This document shows positions 1-8,129 of a stretch of 20,702 nt of DNA, piece by piece. Every line of letters begins with the position of its first letter. Position 1 is the first letter of the stretch. The translations under genes were made by a program, and so were the position numbers. The DNA is from Aquirufa sp. (GTDB lineage: Bacteria > Bacteroidota > Bacteroidia > Cytophagales > Spirosomataceae): positions 1-20,702 of the forward strand of contig JAURHT010000021.1 of the NCBI GenBank assembly GCA_030833145.1. Reading direction: 5' to 3'. Below the pieces are notes generated by a model. That model saw only the letters and a program-made list of their open reading frames with translations. It searched no databases and had not been told where the DNA came from.

Positions 1-216
1 ACTAACTATTCGGAGACAGGAATTCGCAAGGTTATCGCGGATCTGAAAGCGAAAGTGGGTAATAATTTTACTATCGTGATCAAGCCAACCAAAAAAGCGA
101 AGTATCGCAATATGATTGACATGCTTGATGAATGTGCGATTACTAACAACAAGCGTTATGCTTTGTTAGAAATCGATCCGGATACGGAGGCATTGATTAA
201 ACGATCAGGAAAATAA
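1..216 (+). CDS. exbD: ExbD/TolR-type biopolymer transport protein, 3' end only
   Basis: This is the last 71 codons of a gene that begins outside the window; the frame is open from base 1 to the TAA at 214-216. The end has the look of the periplasmic domain of Bacteroidota ExbD proteins: a 'VIKPTKKAKYRNMIDMLDE' stretch followed by 'KRYALLEID'. ExbD works with ExbB in the inner membrane to convert proton motive force into movement of TonB, which opens outer-membrane receptors. A tonB-type gene starts 34 bases downstream on the same strand, which supports the call and suggests one operon. The N-terminal membrane helix and the proton-carrying Asp lie outside the window, so they cannot be checked. 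Confidence 0.85.
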   Translation, partial: TNYSETGIRKVIADLKAKVGNNFTIVIKPTKKAKYRNMIDMLDECAITNNKRYALLEIDPDTEALIKRSGK

Positions 217-250
217 GCTTATTAAATTAATTTTAAATTAAACGAATATT

Positions 251-1069
251 ATGTCACAAGTAATAAGCCAAGATGCTACTTTGGACGATATTATCTTCAA
301 AGACAAGAACCGTGAATTCGGTGCCTTCGTTCTGCGTAAGACATATCCTAAAGTAATGAAGCGGTCCGTATTACTAGGCTCTGCACTCTTTGTCGGTGCT
401 CTTTTGTTAGCAGCTTTCTGGAAACAGTTAACTGCAGCAGCGGAAGATAAGACTGAGGTGACTGCTGAAGTAATGAAATTGGACAAGCCTGCTCCACCTA
501 AAAAGGTTGAGTTGCCTCCACCGCCGCCACCGCCACCACCCAAGGAAATTCCTAAGGTGACAACGACGAAATTCTTACCTCCAGAAATCAAGCATGATGA
601 GGAAGTAACGAAACCAGAACCTCCACCTGAAGAGGTAAGAGGTAATACCGCATCTGAAACTGTGAAGGGTGAAACGGAAACGTATGAGCCACCAGTAGAT
701 CCAGATGCGAAAGGATCAGAACCTGTTGAACCTCCTAAGCCAGCTGAAGATGAAATCTTTACGGCAGTAGAGCAACAAGCTGAATTCCCTGGTGGTGCGG
801 GTGCATGGGGACGTTTCTTACAGAAAACGTTAAAATACCCATCTGCTGCTCAACGTGCAAACGTAGGTGGTAGAGTATTCGTCTCATTCGTTGTTAATAC
901 GGACGGTACTGTTCAAGACGTTCAAGTTTTGAAGGGTGTTGGTTTCGGATGTGATGAGGAAGCTATTCGTGTGATCAAATCTATGCCAAGATGGAATCCT
1001 GGTAAACAATCTGGACGCGCGGTTAGATCTCGTTTTACTCAACCGATCACGTTCGTTTTATCTGAATAA
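251..1069 (+). CDS. tonB: TonB-family energy transducer
   Basis: This 272-residue protein has the full TonB layout. A cytoplasmic N-terminus of about 37 residues is followed by one membrane helix (about 39-57), then a Pro/Glu/Lys-rich periplasmic spacer (about 75-165) with nine consecutive prolines at 89-97. The C-terminal TonB domain (about 172-272) carries 'AEFPGGAGAW', 'YPSAAQRANVGGRVFVSFVV' and 'RWNPGKQSGRAV', as in Bacteroidota TonB proteins. It spans the periplasm and passes energy from ExbB/ExbD to TonB-dependent receptors. It follows exbD by 34 bases and ends in a strong terminator 21 bases after the stop. The long N-terminus before the helix is common in Bacteroidota TonB. Confidence in the family is high; which receptors it serves cannot be told. 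Confidence 0.93.
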   Translation: MSQVISQDATLDDIIFKDKNREFGAFVLRKTYPKVMKRSVLLGSALFVGALLLAAFWKQLTAAAEDKTEVTAEVMKLDKPAPPKKVELPPPPPPPPPKEIPKVTTTKFLPPEIKHDEEVTKPEPPPEEVRGNTASETVKGETETYEPPVDPDAKGSEPVEPPKPAEDEIFTAVEQQAEFPGGAGAWGRFLQKTLKYPSAAQRANVGGRVFVSFVVNTDGTVQDVQVLKGVGFGCDEEAIRVIKSMPRWNPGKQSGRAVRSRFTQPITFVLSE

Positions 1070-1090
1070 GATATAAACGCTTAACCATAG

Positions 1091-1130
1091 ACAGACCTGC
1101 TGAATGTATTTTTAGCAGGTCTGTTTTTTT
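1091..1130 (+). terminator. Rho-independent terminator after tonB
   Basis: A perfect 11-base-pair stem (1091-1101 with 1114-1124) has a 12-base loop and runs into seven Ts (1124-1130). It lies 21 bases after the tonB stop codon and only 7 bases before the next start codon at 1138. Confidence 0.92.
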
Positions 1131-1137
1131 AAAGAAA

Positions 1138-1380
1138 ATGAAAAGACCTGTTGCTATTTGGATTAATATTGGATTTCGATTGATTGTTGCCTTTGCCTAT
1201 TTTTTGTTAGGGCTGTATGTGGCTTTTTATTCGGAGTTTGATTTAGGTACTAATTTTGGAGTGCCTACTATTGTTTTATTTGGATTACTATTTATGGCGT
1301 ATGGCTTGTTCCGCATTTGGAGAGCCTATGCTTATTTCAACTCGACAGATGAGGATGATGAAGAATATCAAAAATATTAG
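1138..1380 (+). CDS. Small two-helix inner-membrane protein, function unknown
   Basis: This 80-residue protein has two clear hydrophobic segments (about 7-29 and 41-60), joined by a short loop with Glu and Asp. Its tail is strongly acidic (about 70-77, TDEDDEEY). I do not recognise a named family. It begins 7 bases after the tonB terminator, and its last 23 bases overlap the start of the PstS-like lipoprotein gene, so the two are probably translationally coupled. The ATG at 1138 follows an A-rich leader, as usual for this phylum. The position between tonB and a periplasmic binding-protein gene suggests an envelope role, but nothing in the sequence assigns one. Confidence 0.75.
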   Translation: MKRPVAIWINIGFRLIVAFAYFLLGLYVAFYSEFDLGTNFGVPTIVLFGLLFMAYGLFRIWRAYAYFNSTDEDDEEYQKY

Positions 1381-2257
1381 TTTAGTCCTTCTGGGACTAT
1401 GTTTTTTTCAGTGCTCCACGGATAAAAAAGAGGGGCCTACTGATTCAGCTACTGTGGGTGAAATTACCTTAGGGGTAGATGAGTCTTTTGAGCCGTTGAT
1501 GAAGGCTGAGAAGACGGCTTTTGAAGAGCAATATAAATACGCTAAAATCAAGTACAAGTTTAGCCCAGAAAATGAAGTCATTGCTGATATGCTGAATGAC
1601 AAAATTAGAGGTGTAGTTGTAACACGTGATTTGACAGCCAAAGAAAAAGAAATTTTCACTCGGAAAGCCATTGCTTACCGCAGTTTTAATATAGCCGCAG
1701 ACGGCATAGCTTTGTTAGCGAATAAATCCAACTCAGACACGCTTATTACTTTAGCCGATTTGAAGGATTTAATTGTGGGGACATCGACTAAGCATACGCT
1801 TATTGTGGATAAAGCGAACTCCAGTAATTTGAAATTTTTATTAGACAAATTAAAGATTTCGAGTGCCGAGAAATTACACGTAGTGGCGGCTGGGTCTAAC
1901 CCAGAAGTAATCAATCAGGTAAAAAATGATCCTCGAGCGATTGGAATTGTCGGTTCGAATTGGATTAGTGATGGAGATAATCCAACCTCTTTAGGTTTCA
2001 TTCGCTCAGTGAATGTAATGTCCGTGGCGGAAGGGAAGGGGATGCCTTACTCGCAACCTTTTGGGTATAACTTAGCCTTGAAAAAGTACCCTCTTCGCCG
2101 GGAAATCAAGTATATTTTAAAAGAAGCGCACCAGGGTTTGGGAACAGGATTCTTGAATTATGTATCGGGGGATTTAGGACAATTGATTGTTTTAAAAGCT
2201 GGCTTAATTCCTTTGACCCGCCCTATCACGATTCGCACGTATCAAATCAGTCAATAG
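1358..2257 (+). CDS. PstS-like phosphate-binding-type lipoprotein
   Basis: This reads as a 299-residue substrate-binding protein of the PstS-like type. The ATG at 1358 was chosen because it gives a proper lipoprotein signal: 'MKNIK', a hydrophobic stretch (8-17) and Cys19 followed by Ser-Thr-Asp. The reading frame stays open further upstream (to 1256), but that would add 34 residues inside the preceding gene. The mature part has the binding-protein pattern 'GEITLGVDESFEPLM', a central 'TLADLKDLIVGTS' and a C-terminal 'GTGFLNYVSGDLGQ' near residues 262-275. Gln18 before the lipid Cys departs from the usual small residue. No ABC permease or ATPase gene is nearby, so it may act with the TonB system rather than in classical phosphate import; that is inference. 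Confidence 0.8.
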   Translation: MKNIKNISLVLLGLCFFQCSTDKKEGPTDSATVGEITLGVDESFEPLMKAEKTAFEEQYKYAKIKYKFSPENEVIADMLNDKIRGVVVTRDLTAKEKEIFTRKAIAYRSFNIAADGIALLANKSNSDTLITLADLKDLIVGTSTKHTLIVDKANSSNLKFLLDKLKISSAEKLHVVAAGSNPEVINQVKNDPRAIGIVGSNWISDGDNPTSLGFIRSVNVMSVAEGKGMPYSQPFGYNLALKKYPLRREIKYILKEAHQGLGTGFLNYVSGDLGQLIVLKAGLIPLTRPITIRTYQISQ

Positions 2258-2302
2258 TTCATTTTTATTCGGTTTAGAGTAGGGAAAATAGAAGATTGTT
2301 TT

Positions 2303-2310
2303 TATTTTTG
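2303..2310 (+). promoter_or_regulatory. Candidate -7 box (TAnnTTTG) for the TPR gene
   Basis: TATTTTTG matches the Bacteroidota -7 consensus TAnnTTTG in the 149-base gap before the TPR gene. No good TTTG box was found at the expected distance upstream, and the leader would be about 90 bases, so this is tentative. Nothing else was recognised in the gap. Confidence 0.3.
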
Positions 2311-2406
2311 TTGTTCTTACGAATTATAAGTTAAGTGTATAAAATTGGACATTTCGGTGTTCGAGGCCTAGGAAAAATATTGAAAGCTATTAATTAAAAA
2401 AACAAA

Positions 2407-4101
2407 ATGAAGAAAATGAAATCGTGGATATTGGCTGTCAGTTTATTGATCACCAATATGGCAATGGGACAAACTATCGCAGAAGGATTACACTTTATTG
2501 ATCGCGATCAACCTACAAGAGCTAAGCAAGTTTTTGAAGGTTTAGTGACTGCTTCTCCTACTGGTGAAAACTACTATTATTTAGGGTATTATTATTTATC
2601 TCGTAGAGATTGGGCTGGTGCAGAAGATGCATTCAAAAAAGGCTTAGCAGCAGATCCGAAGAACTATTTGAATCAAGTAGGTTTGGCCACGATTAAAGTA
2701 GGTCAAAACAAGGTAAATGAAGCGAAAGTAGATTTCGATCGTATTTTATCTGAAACGAAATACAAAAATGGGGATGTTATTCACCGTATTGCTGAAGCGT
2801 ATGAGATGTTCTACAAATTAGGACGCGATCCAGAATTCAATGCAAACAATAATGATCCTGCAGAGGCGATTCGTTTGATCGATTTAATGTTAGAGAAAAC
2901 GAAGAAAGGTCCTAACGCCGAGCAAATGATCGTTCGTGGTGATGCATTCTTAATTAAGAACGACGGTGGTAATGCAGTTTCATCTTATGAACAAGCTTTA
3001 ATGCAAGATCCTAAGAATGTAAAAGCGAAAGTGAAAATTGGAACGGTATTCTTACGTGGTAAAAACTACCGTGAAACACAATCTCGTTACAAAGAAGCGA
3101 TTGACTTGGATTCAAACTATGCACCTGCACATAAACGTTATGGTGAGTATTTGATTGTAGGTAGCCAATACAAAAATGCATCTCGTTACTTCAGAAAGTA
3201 TTTAGAGAAAGCGGAAGCAACTCCAGAAGTAACTTTAGAAACAGCTAAATTATTATTCTTATCTCAAGACTATGAAGGTGCGATGAAGTACACAGATGAG
3301 GCGGATAAGAAAGGGGTGAAAGACAACGATATCTTCCGTATGCGTGGGTATTCAAACGTAGAAATGAAGAACTACCAACAAGGGATTGATAACTTAGAAG
3401 GGATGGTTCGTTCTGGTGTGAAACCATACTACATGGATGATTTGTACTTTGGAAAAGGATATCAAGGCTTAGGTAAAGATTCAGTGGCCTTAACTTATTT
3501 AGAGCGCGCTGCACCTTTAGATACAAACAATAACGTGTATAATATCATTCACGATATTCGTTACAAGCAAAAGCGTTATAGTGATGCGGCAACCGCAGCA
3601 TTGAAAGGAATCGAGTGGAAGCAAAAGAAAAACCAAGCGATTGGTTCTGGAGATTACTTCAAAGCGGCAATGGATTATTATTTTATGGCCGCTTTTACTC
3701 CTAAAGCGGATACATTGAATCGCCCATTAATTGCGATGAAGTCGGATACCTTGTTTGCAAAGGCAATTTCTGTGAACGACAAATGGCCTCCATTCTATAT
3801 TAACCGTGCTCGTGCTAATAACTTAGTTGATTTTAGTGGAACGAAATGGTTAGGGGTTCCACACTATGAGAAGTTCTTAGAGACGGTTGCAAAGTTGAGA
3901 GAAGAAAAATCAACTACATTCAAGGAAGATAAGAATCAATTATTTGAAGCTTTGAAATACTTAGGAGGTTATCATTTAACTGTAACGAAGGACGATGCCA
4001 AAGTGAGAGAGTATTTCACCAAAGCGCAGGAGATTAAAGCGGATGACAAAGAAGTCAACGATTATTTGAATCCTACTCCAGCTGCGGCTCCTAAGAAATA
4101 A
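2407..4101 (+). CDS. Periplasmic tetratricopeptide-repeat (TPR) protein
   Basis: The product has 564 residues, with a signal peptide (1-22, ending MAMGQ). The rest is mostly helical repeats with TPR spacing: a clear unit at about 53-86 (GENYYYLGYYYL...A...F..GLAADPKN), several more between about 176 and 275, and others to about 390. A less regular region follows, with a last repeat near the C-terminus and a short Ala/Pro/Lys tail. TPR proteins hold protein complexes together; no enzyme motif is visible. It is the last gene of the exbD-tonB-PstS-like run and has its own terminator. G+C is low (about 35% in a sampled line) and codons are strongly biased towards A/T endings, which fits high expression in an AT-leaning genome. 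The partner is unknown. Confidence 0.88.
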   Translation: MKKMKSWILAVSLLITNMAMGQTIAEGLHFIDRDQPTRAKQVFEGLVTASPTGENYYYLGYYYLSRRDWAGAEDAFKKGLAADPKNYLNQVGLATIKVGQNKVNEAKVDFDRILSETKYKNGDVIHRIAEAYEMFYKLGRDPEFNANNNDPAEAIRLIDLMLEKTKKGPNAEQMIVRGDAFLIKNDGGNAVSSYEQALMQDPKNVKAKVKIGTVFLRGKNYRETQSRYKEAIDLDSNYAPAHKRYGEYLIVGSQYKNASRYFRKYLEKAEATPEVTLETAKLLFLSQDYEGAMKYTDEADKKGVKDNDIFRMRGYSNVEMKNYQQGIDNLEGMVRSGVKPYYMDDLYFGKGYQGLGKDSVALTYLERAAPLDTNNNVYNIIHDIRYKQKRYSDAATAALKGIEWKQKKNQAIGSGDYFKAAMDYYFMAAFTPKADTLNRPLIAMKSDTLFAKAISVNDKWPPFYINRARANNLVDFSGTKWLGVPHYEKFLETVAKLREEKSTTFKEDKNQLFEALKYLGGYHLTVTKDDAKVREYFTKAQEIKADDKEVNDYLNPTPAAAPKK

Positions 4102-4118
4102 GTAGAAATTAATCATCG

Positions 4119-4147
4119 AAAAAAGCTGCTCATCGAGCGGCTTTTTT
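4119..4147 (+). terminator. Rho-independent terminator after the TPR gene
   Basis: The hairpin has arms AAAAAAGCTGCTC and GAGCGGCTTTTTT: thirteen pairs including one T-G, a three-base ATC loop, and a run of six Ts (4142-4147). It begins 17 bases after the TPR stop codon. The next gene starts 15 bases after the T run. Confidence 0.9.
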
Positions 4148-4162
4148 CATTTACACAAGCTT

Positions 4163-4936
4163 ATGTCATACGCAATTATTACCGGAGGAAGTAAAGGAAT
4201 TGGCAAGGAAATTGCCTTGCAATTAGCAGAGAGAGGATATAACCTGTTATTGGTGGCTCGAAATTCGTATGAGCTTCAGCAGGTAAAAGAAGAGATTCAG
4301 AAAAAGTATTCGCTGGAGGTTGATTACCTAGTAGCGGATTTAGCGGATCCATCTGCTGTTAACACCTTGTATGAGTGGGTGCTGGCAAAGCAGATTGATT
4401 TACGTATTTTGGTGAACAATGCGGGTTATGGTTTAGTGGGTGAATTTGAAAAATATTCTTTTGAGGAGACCCAAAAGATGATGCAAGTAAACATGAATGC
4501 ATTGGTGGAATCGTGTTACCGTTTTTATCCGATGCTTTCTGGAAAAGGCCAAGCTTACGTCTTAAATATTGCGAGTTCTACCGCCTATCAAGCGATTCCT
4601 TTAATGAGTGTTTACGCTGCCTCTAAAGTATTTGTCTTGAACTTCTCTCGTGGCTTATTCCACGAGTGGAAGGAGAAAGGTATTAGCGTTACGGCCGTTA
4701 GCCCGGGTGCTACTACTACGAACTTTAATGACCGAGCGAACTTGCCAGCTAAGGCTAGCAAGGCGGCAGAGAAAGTAACGATGACTCCTGCTGTTGTGGC
4801 AAAGTTAGCAGTGGATGGTATGTTTGCTAAAAAGCAAGAAGTGATAACGGGTCTCATCAATAAGCTAGGAGCTTTTTTGGCTTGGATAGCCCCTAAAGCT
4901 ATTTCGGAGAAAGTGGCTAAAGGGATTTACGAATAG
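4163..4936 (+). CDS. Short-chain dehydrogenase/reductase (SDR), classical type
   Basis: This 257-residue protein has every classical SDR landmark. These are the nucleotide-binding TGGSKGIG at 7-14, NNAG at 85-88, the active-site Asn at 110, Ser at 138/139, and the catalytic YxxxK at Tyr151/Lys155. It is followed by SPGAT at about 180. Arg33 after the second strand suggests preference for NADP(H). The C-terminus is slightly hydrophobic (about 237-246), as in the DltE/YqjQ-like branch of SDRs. It acts in the cytoplasm on an unknown alcohol or ketone. It lies just after a terminator, so it must have its own promoter or rely on read-through. Its last 20 bases overlap the convergent T9SS cargo gene. 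Confidence 0.9.
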   Translation: MSYAIITGGSKGIGKEIALQLAERGYNLLLVARNSYELQQVKEEIQKKYSLEVDYLVADLADPSAVNTLYEWVLAKQIDLRILVNNAGYGLVGEFEKYSFEETQKMMQVNMNALVESCYRFYPMLSGKGQAYVLNIASSTAYQAIPLMSVYAASKVFVLNFSRGLFHEWKEKGISVTAVSPGATTTNFNDRANLPAKASKAAEKVTMTPAVVAKLAVDGMFAKKQEVITGLINKLGAFLAWIAPKAISEKVAKGIYE

Positions 4937-7097
4937 TTTTTTCTTGGCTGATTCCATCAGAGATCAGTCTGACTATATAGGTTCCAGCAGGGAAACGGGA
5001 AATATCCCAGTCGATTCTCCTGCTGGAACTTTTTATTTTCATAGAGTCAAGTAATTTCCCCTTCAAATCGAACAAGTGGACTTCTGCGTCTGCTATTTCA
5101 TACGCGATTTCGATGGACATTTCCCCTTGGTTTGGATTAGGGTAAACAGCGAATTCGTAGATCGCGGGTTTATCTACGTAATACACATTGGAATAGGGAG
5201 AAAAGCAGGAAAGACTTTTATACATCCACTTAGCGCGGACGTAGAATTCGCGTCCTTCGGTGATCTTTCGAATAGAGGATGTGTCAGTGGATCGGGTTTG
5301 ATCGATGAGCCATTCGGGGATGCCGAGTGACCAAGTCTTCACAAAATAGGCTCCCATTTTTTCTAAACGAGGAGCTGGGGGATTCGCTTTTCTCTCCAGA
5401 ACAATTTTCCCCGAGCGGTAGAAACAGCCATTTTCTTCAAACACGGATTGGTATTCTCCGGATGGAATTAGGCCTTTTATTGTTTTTTCAGTGGCAAAAA
5501 GATGTCCGTTCATTTCCCAACCAATGAAATGAACGCTAGGGTCCAATGTAAGACTGAGACTTGCGCTGTCTGCTTCGCAAATGGGACCCGTGAAGGATTT
5601 GCGCAGCAGGGAGCTTGGTTGCTTTAGGGTGGGTAAATTCAGTGTTATTGTATCTGTTTCGCCATCGTTGCAGAGGAAAGTATAATTTCCGCCCGTTAGG
5701 ATAAAATCTGCAATTGCGGATTCATAGCGTTTAGAAGCACTTAACCCAGATGTTTTCATTGGACACCCACTGATTCGAATACGGTAGTTATTTGTCAGGC
5801 AATTCGTCTCAGAGCTGGCGGTTAAATGATGAATGATGGGGCCGTTTCGCACGTAATTTACTACTGTAGTGTCTTTCGCGCTGCAGCCTAGTGAATCCGT
5901 GGCAGTTCTATACAGGAATCCATTGGTGGAGAAAGGACCGAAAGGGCTTTTTGCTGAGGAGGTATGGGTGACTTGGTAGGGTGGTGTTCCATTCAACGGC
6001 AGTGTTTCAGGTACTGCAATCGTTCTTTCACCTGTAAGTGAAATAGGATTTAATGCACGTATAACGAGTCGTGGCTTGATGCGAATCGTTACTGGAATTC
6101 GAGTGCTTTCGCAATCGTTTATTTTGACGGAAGCAAATCGGATGAGGAGGGAATCTTCTTGGTTTGTATTTCGAATAGCTTTCATGGTTAAGGCCGTTGC
6201 CGTACTTAGGCTTGATTTAGCTATCTCCGATTCATACCAGATATTGTTTAGACCCCCGCTGGCTTGTAAAGAAAAGGAAACATCCGAACAGAAGTAGGAA
6301 GCAGTCGTATTTAGCGGTGGCTGTGGAATGGGGTAAATGGCTGTTTTTACGCCTGTCGATAAAGGCCCTTCGCAACCTGATTTGACGCAGGAGGCTCTGA
6401 AAAATGAACTATCTAAAGCGATTAAAGGTAAACGACTTCCTTCGCCTATTTTGCGGCCGTCCGTGTTATACCAATAGGTTAGTAATGGTGAGCACCCGGT
6501 TGCATTGAGCGAAAAGGGTAGGCCTACGCAGGCTTTGACGAGTTTTACGGAATGGGTGGGAGCAGCCGGAAGCGAGGTGACACTCAGCGATACCTCATTG
6601 GAGGCCATCACACAAGTGCCAGCTGGAAGAGTGGAGTATCGGGCGAATGCCTTCAATTTAGCGCCCTGTAATGCGGGATTCGCTATGACTGAATCGGCGG
6701 GGACGCCATTTAGTGTCCAAGAATAAGGAAAAGAAATAAGTGTTTTCTCGCACACAGTCAAGCTTGAAATAATAGGAGCTTTGCGCAAGGTCACTAAAAC
6801 AGAATCAGAATAGCTGATGCATTTTCCTGACGTGATTTTTAGTCGATAATAAGATCCTGTGGGATGCGTGGCTCCGCCAGAAAGAAAACTGTAGCGCGCT
6901 GCGCGCGCGTTTGTGATGCTCGTGAATTTCGTGTCCGAGGGTCTGCGCTTTTCCCACTGAAAGGTTCCGCTAGAACTGCCTACAATGAGTCGAATTGAAT
7001 CGCCTTCACAGTTGATTTGTGGAAGAGGTTGTGTGCTGATAGTAGCACATTGCGCGAAAGACAAGAAAGATAAAAAGAGAAAAAAGAGCGTTTTCAT
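4917..7097 (-). CDS. Large secreted multi-domain protein with T9SS sorting domain
   Basis: This 726-residue protein begins with a signal peptide (about 1-16, MKTLFFLFLSFLSFAQ). It ends with a classic type A T9SS C-terminal sorting domain (about 651-726): YPNPNQGEM, then LFDLKGKLL, FPAGTYIVRL and a basic end (KTIRKSL). Between these lie repeated beta-rich modules of about 80-100 residues, each with paired cysteines and motifs such as 'CEGDSIRL', 'GSYYRL' and 'CSDVSFSLQA'. This resembles the Ig-like/PKD-like modules of Bacteroidota surface proteins. No catalytic motif was seen. It would be exported by Sec, moved across the outer membrane by T9SS, and attached to the surface or released. Its end overlaps the SDR gene by 20 bases tail to tail. 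Adhesion is a reasonable guess only. Confidence 0.88.
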   Translation of the reverse strand: MKTLFFLFLSFLSFAQCATISTQPLPQINCEGDSIRLIVGSSSGTFQWEKRRPSDTKFTSITNARAARYSFLSGGATHPTGSYYRLKITSGKCISYSDSVLVTLRKAPIISSLTVCEKTLISFPYSWTLNGVPADSVIANPALQGAKLKAFARYSTLPAGTCVMASNEVSLSVTSLPAAPTHSVKLVKACVGLPFSLNATGCSPLLTYWYNTDGRKIGEGSRLPLIALDSSFFRASCVKSGCEGPLSTGVKTAIYPIPQPPLNTTASYFCSDVSFSLQASGGLNNIWYESEIAKSSLSTATALTMKAIRNTNQEDSLLIRFASVKINDCESTRIPVTIRIKPRLVIRALNPISLTGERTIAVPETLPLNGTPPYQVTHTSSAKSPFGPFSTNGFLYRTATDSLGCSAKDTTVVNYVRNGPIIHHLTASSETNCLTNNYRIRISGCPMKTSGLSASKRYESAIADFILTGGNYTFLCNDGETDTITLNLPTLKQPSSLLRKSFTGPICEADSASLSLTLDPSVHFIGWEMNGHLFATEKTIKGLIPSGEYQSVFEENGCFYRSGKIVLERKANPPAPRLEKMGAYFVKTWSLGIPEWLIDQTRSTDTSSIRKITEGREFYVRAKWMYKSLSCFSPYSNVYYVDKPAIYEFAVYPNPNQGEMSIEIAYEIADAEVHLFDLKGKLLDSMKIKSSSRRIDWDISRFPAGTYIVRLISDGISQEKTIRKSL

Positions 7098-7166
7098 ACC
7101 TCGAAATAGAGCAGAAAACGAAGGCTAAACAAGTCGGAGAAAATCAATATCGGGAACCTGATAAAT

Positions 7167-7206
7167 AAAAAACGCAAACGACTCGAAGCGAGTTGTTTGC
7201 GTTTTT
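7167..7206 (-). terminator. Strong terminator downstream of the TIM-barrel isomerase gene
   Basis: A 17-base-pair stem (7168-7184 with 7190-7206, one T-G pair) has a five-base loop. Read on the minus strand it ends in a run of Ts, 18 bases after the stop codon of the gene ending at 7225. It also has a T run on the plus strand, so it could work in both directions. It separates the moaD-nuoL-nuoM-isomerase run from the T9SS cargo gene. Confidence 0.9.
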
Positions 7207-7224
7207 ATCAAGGTGTTGGTATTC

Positions 7225-8109
7225 TTAGATATCGCAGATTTTTACTGCTTGTTCTAAGGATGCCATTTTGTCTTTACGTGCTGGAATGAATTCCTGTCCA
7301 ATAAAGCCTTTATATCCTGTATCGTAGATAGCACGAATGATAGCCGCATAATTTAATTCTTGCGTCTCATCAATCTCGTTACGACCTGGAACACCACCTG
7401 TGTGGTAGTGTGAGATGTATTGATGGTATTTTTTAATGGTAGCGATTACGTCCCCTTCCATGATTTGCATGTGGTAGATATCGTAAAGCAATTTGAATTT
7501 ATCAGAACCCACCATCTCACAAAGTGCAGCACCCCATTCGGTTGTGTCAGCTTGGTAGTCTTTGTGGTTGACTTTGGAATTCAATAGCTCCATCGAGATC
7601 GTTACATCGTATCGTTCTGCGGTTTTCATGATACGTTGCAAGCCCTTTTTGCAGTTGATTAGGCCATCTTCATCGCTCATGCCGTCTCTATTTCCTGAGA
7701 AAGTGATGATGTTTTTAACGCCAGCTTTCGCTGCTTTAGGGATAATATCTTCGTAGAATCCGACTAAAGCATCGTGGTTTTTTGTACGGTTAAAGAAGTT
7801 AGGGATGTTCATGCCGTCCGGGTATTTTCCCCAGCCAATCGCCGCCGTCATATCGTGTTTTTTCAGGATTTCCCATTCATCGGGACCTGTTAATTCGATG
7901 GATTGCAAGCCGATTTTTTTGGCATTAATGACTAATTCCTCAAACGGGATATCTTGATAGCACCAGCGACAAGCCGAGTGATGTACTTTTCCCTTCAAGT
8001 CTAGGCCCGCTTGGATGTCTGCTTCTTGAAAACGGTGTCCCATCATGCCAAGGCCAGCGAATCCAGCAGAGCTTTTTAGAATGTCTCTGCGGCTGAATTT
8101 GTTTTCCAT
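7225..8109 (-). CDS. Hydroxypyruvate isomerase-like TIM-barrel protein with Tat signal
   Basis: This 294-residue protein starts with a twin-arginine signal (SRRDILKSSAGFAG, 6-19). It continues as a xylose-isomerase-like TIM barrel of the hydroxypyruvate isomerase (Hyi) family. Visible landmarks are HSACRWCYQ (44-52), the metal/catalytic Glu174 in SMELLNSK, the YDIYHMQ strand (Asp210, His213), HYHTGG (234-239) and the second catalytic Glu273 in GQEF. Family members interconvert hydroxypyruvate and tartronate semialdehyde or epimerise sugars. The Tat signal and the CRWCY motif are typical of the Bacteroidota/Planctomycetota branch, where the substrate is usually unknown. It starts 20 bases after nuoM and is probably read from the same message. 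Its link to respiration is not obvious. Confidence 0.85.
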   Translation of the reverse strand: MENKFSRRDILKSSAGFAGLGMMGHRFQEADIQAGLDLKGKVHHSACRWCYQDIPFEELVINAKKIGLQSIELTGPDEWEILKKHDMTAAIGWGKYPDGMNIPNFFNRTKNHDALVGFYEDIIPKAAKAGVKNIITFSGNRDGMSDEDGLINCKKGLQRIMKTAERYDVTISMELLNSKVNHKDYQADTTEWGAALCEMVGSDKFKLLYDIYHMQIMEGDVIATIKKYHQYISHYHTGGVPGRNEIDETQELNYAAIIRAIYDTGYKGFIGQEFIPARKDKMASLEQAVKICDI

Positions 8110-8129
8110 AGGTTTAGTTTTTAATAGGT

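Noticed and set aside
217..250. AT-rich inverted-looking sequence between exbD and tonB
   Set aside because: It is low-complexity A/T with no stable stem and no T run after a GC stem; not a terminator.
238..591. Minus-strand frame with a poly-Gly stretch opposite tonB
   Set aside because: It is the complement of the Pro-rich spacer codons; the plus-strand TonB protein explains the bases fully.
3245..3526. 93-codon minus-strand frame inside the TPR gene
   Set aside because: It is antisense to clear TPR repeats, has no family likeness and no promoter.
6505..6726. Open plus-strand frames opposite the T9SS cargo gene (also 5076-5330 and 6076-6297)
   Set aside because: They are shadow frames in a long real gene; none has a recognisable protein pattern.
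6893..6911. Alternating GC tract (gcgcgctgcgcgcgcg)
   Set aside because: It could suggest Z-DNA or a repeat, but it simply encodes Ala/Arg codons in the cargo protein and is too short to claim more.
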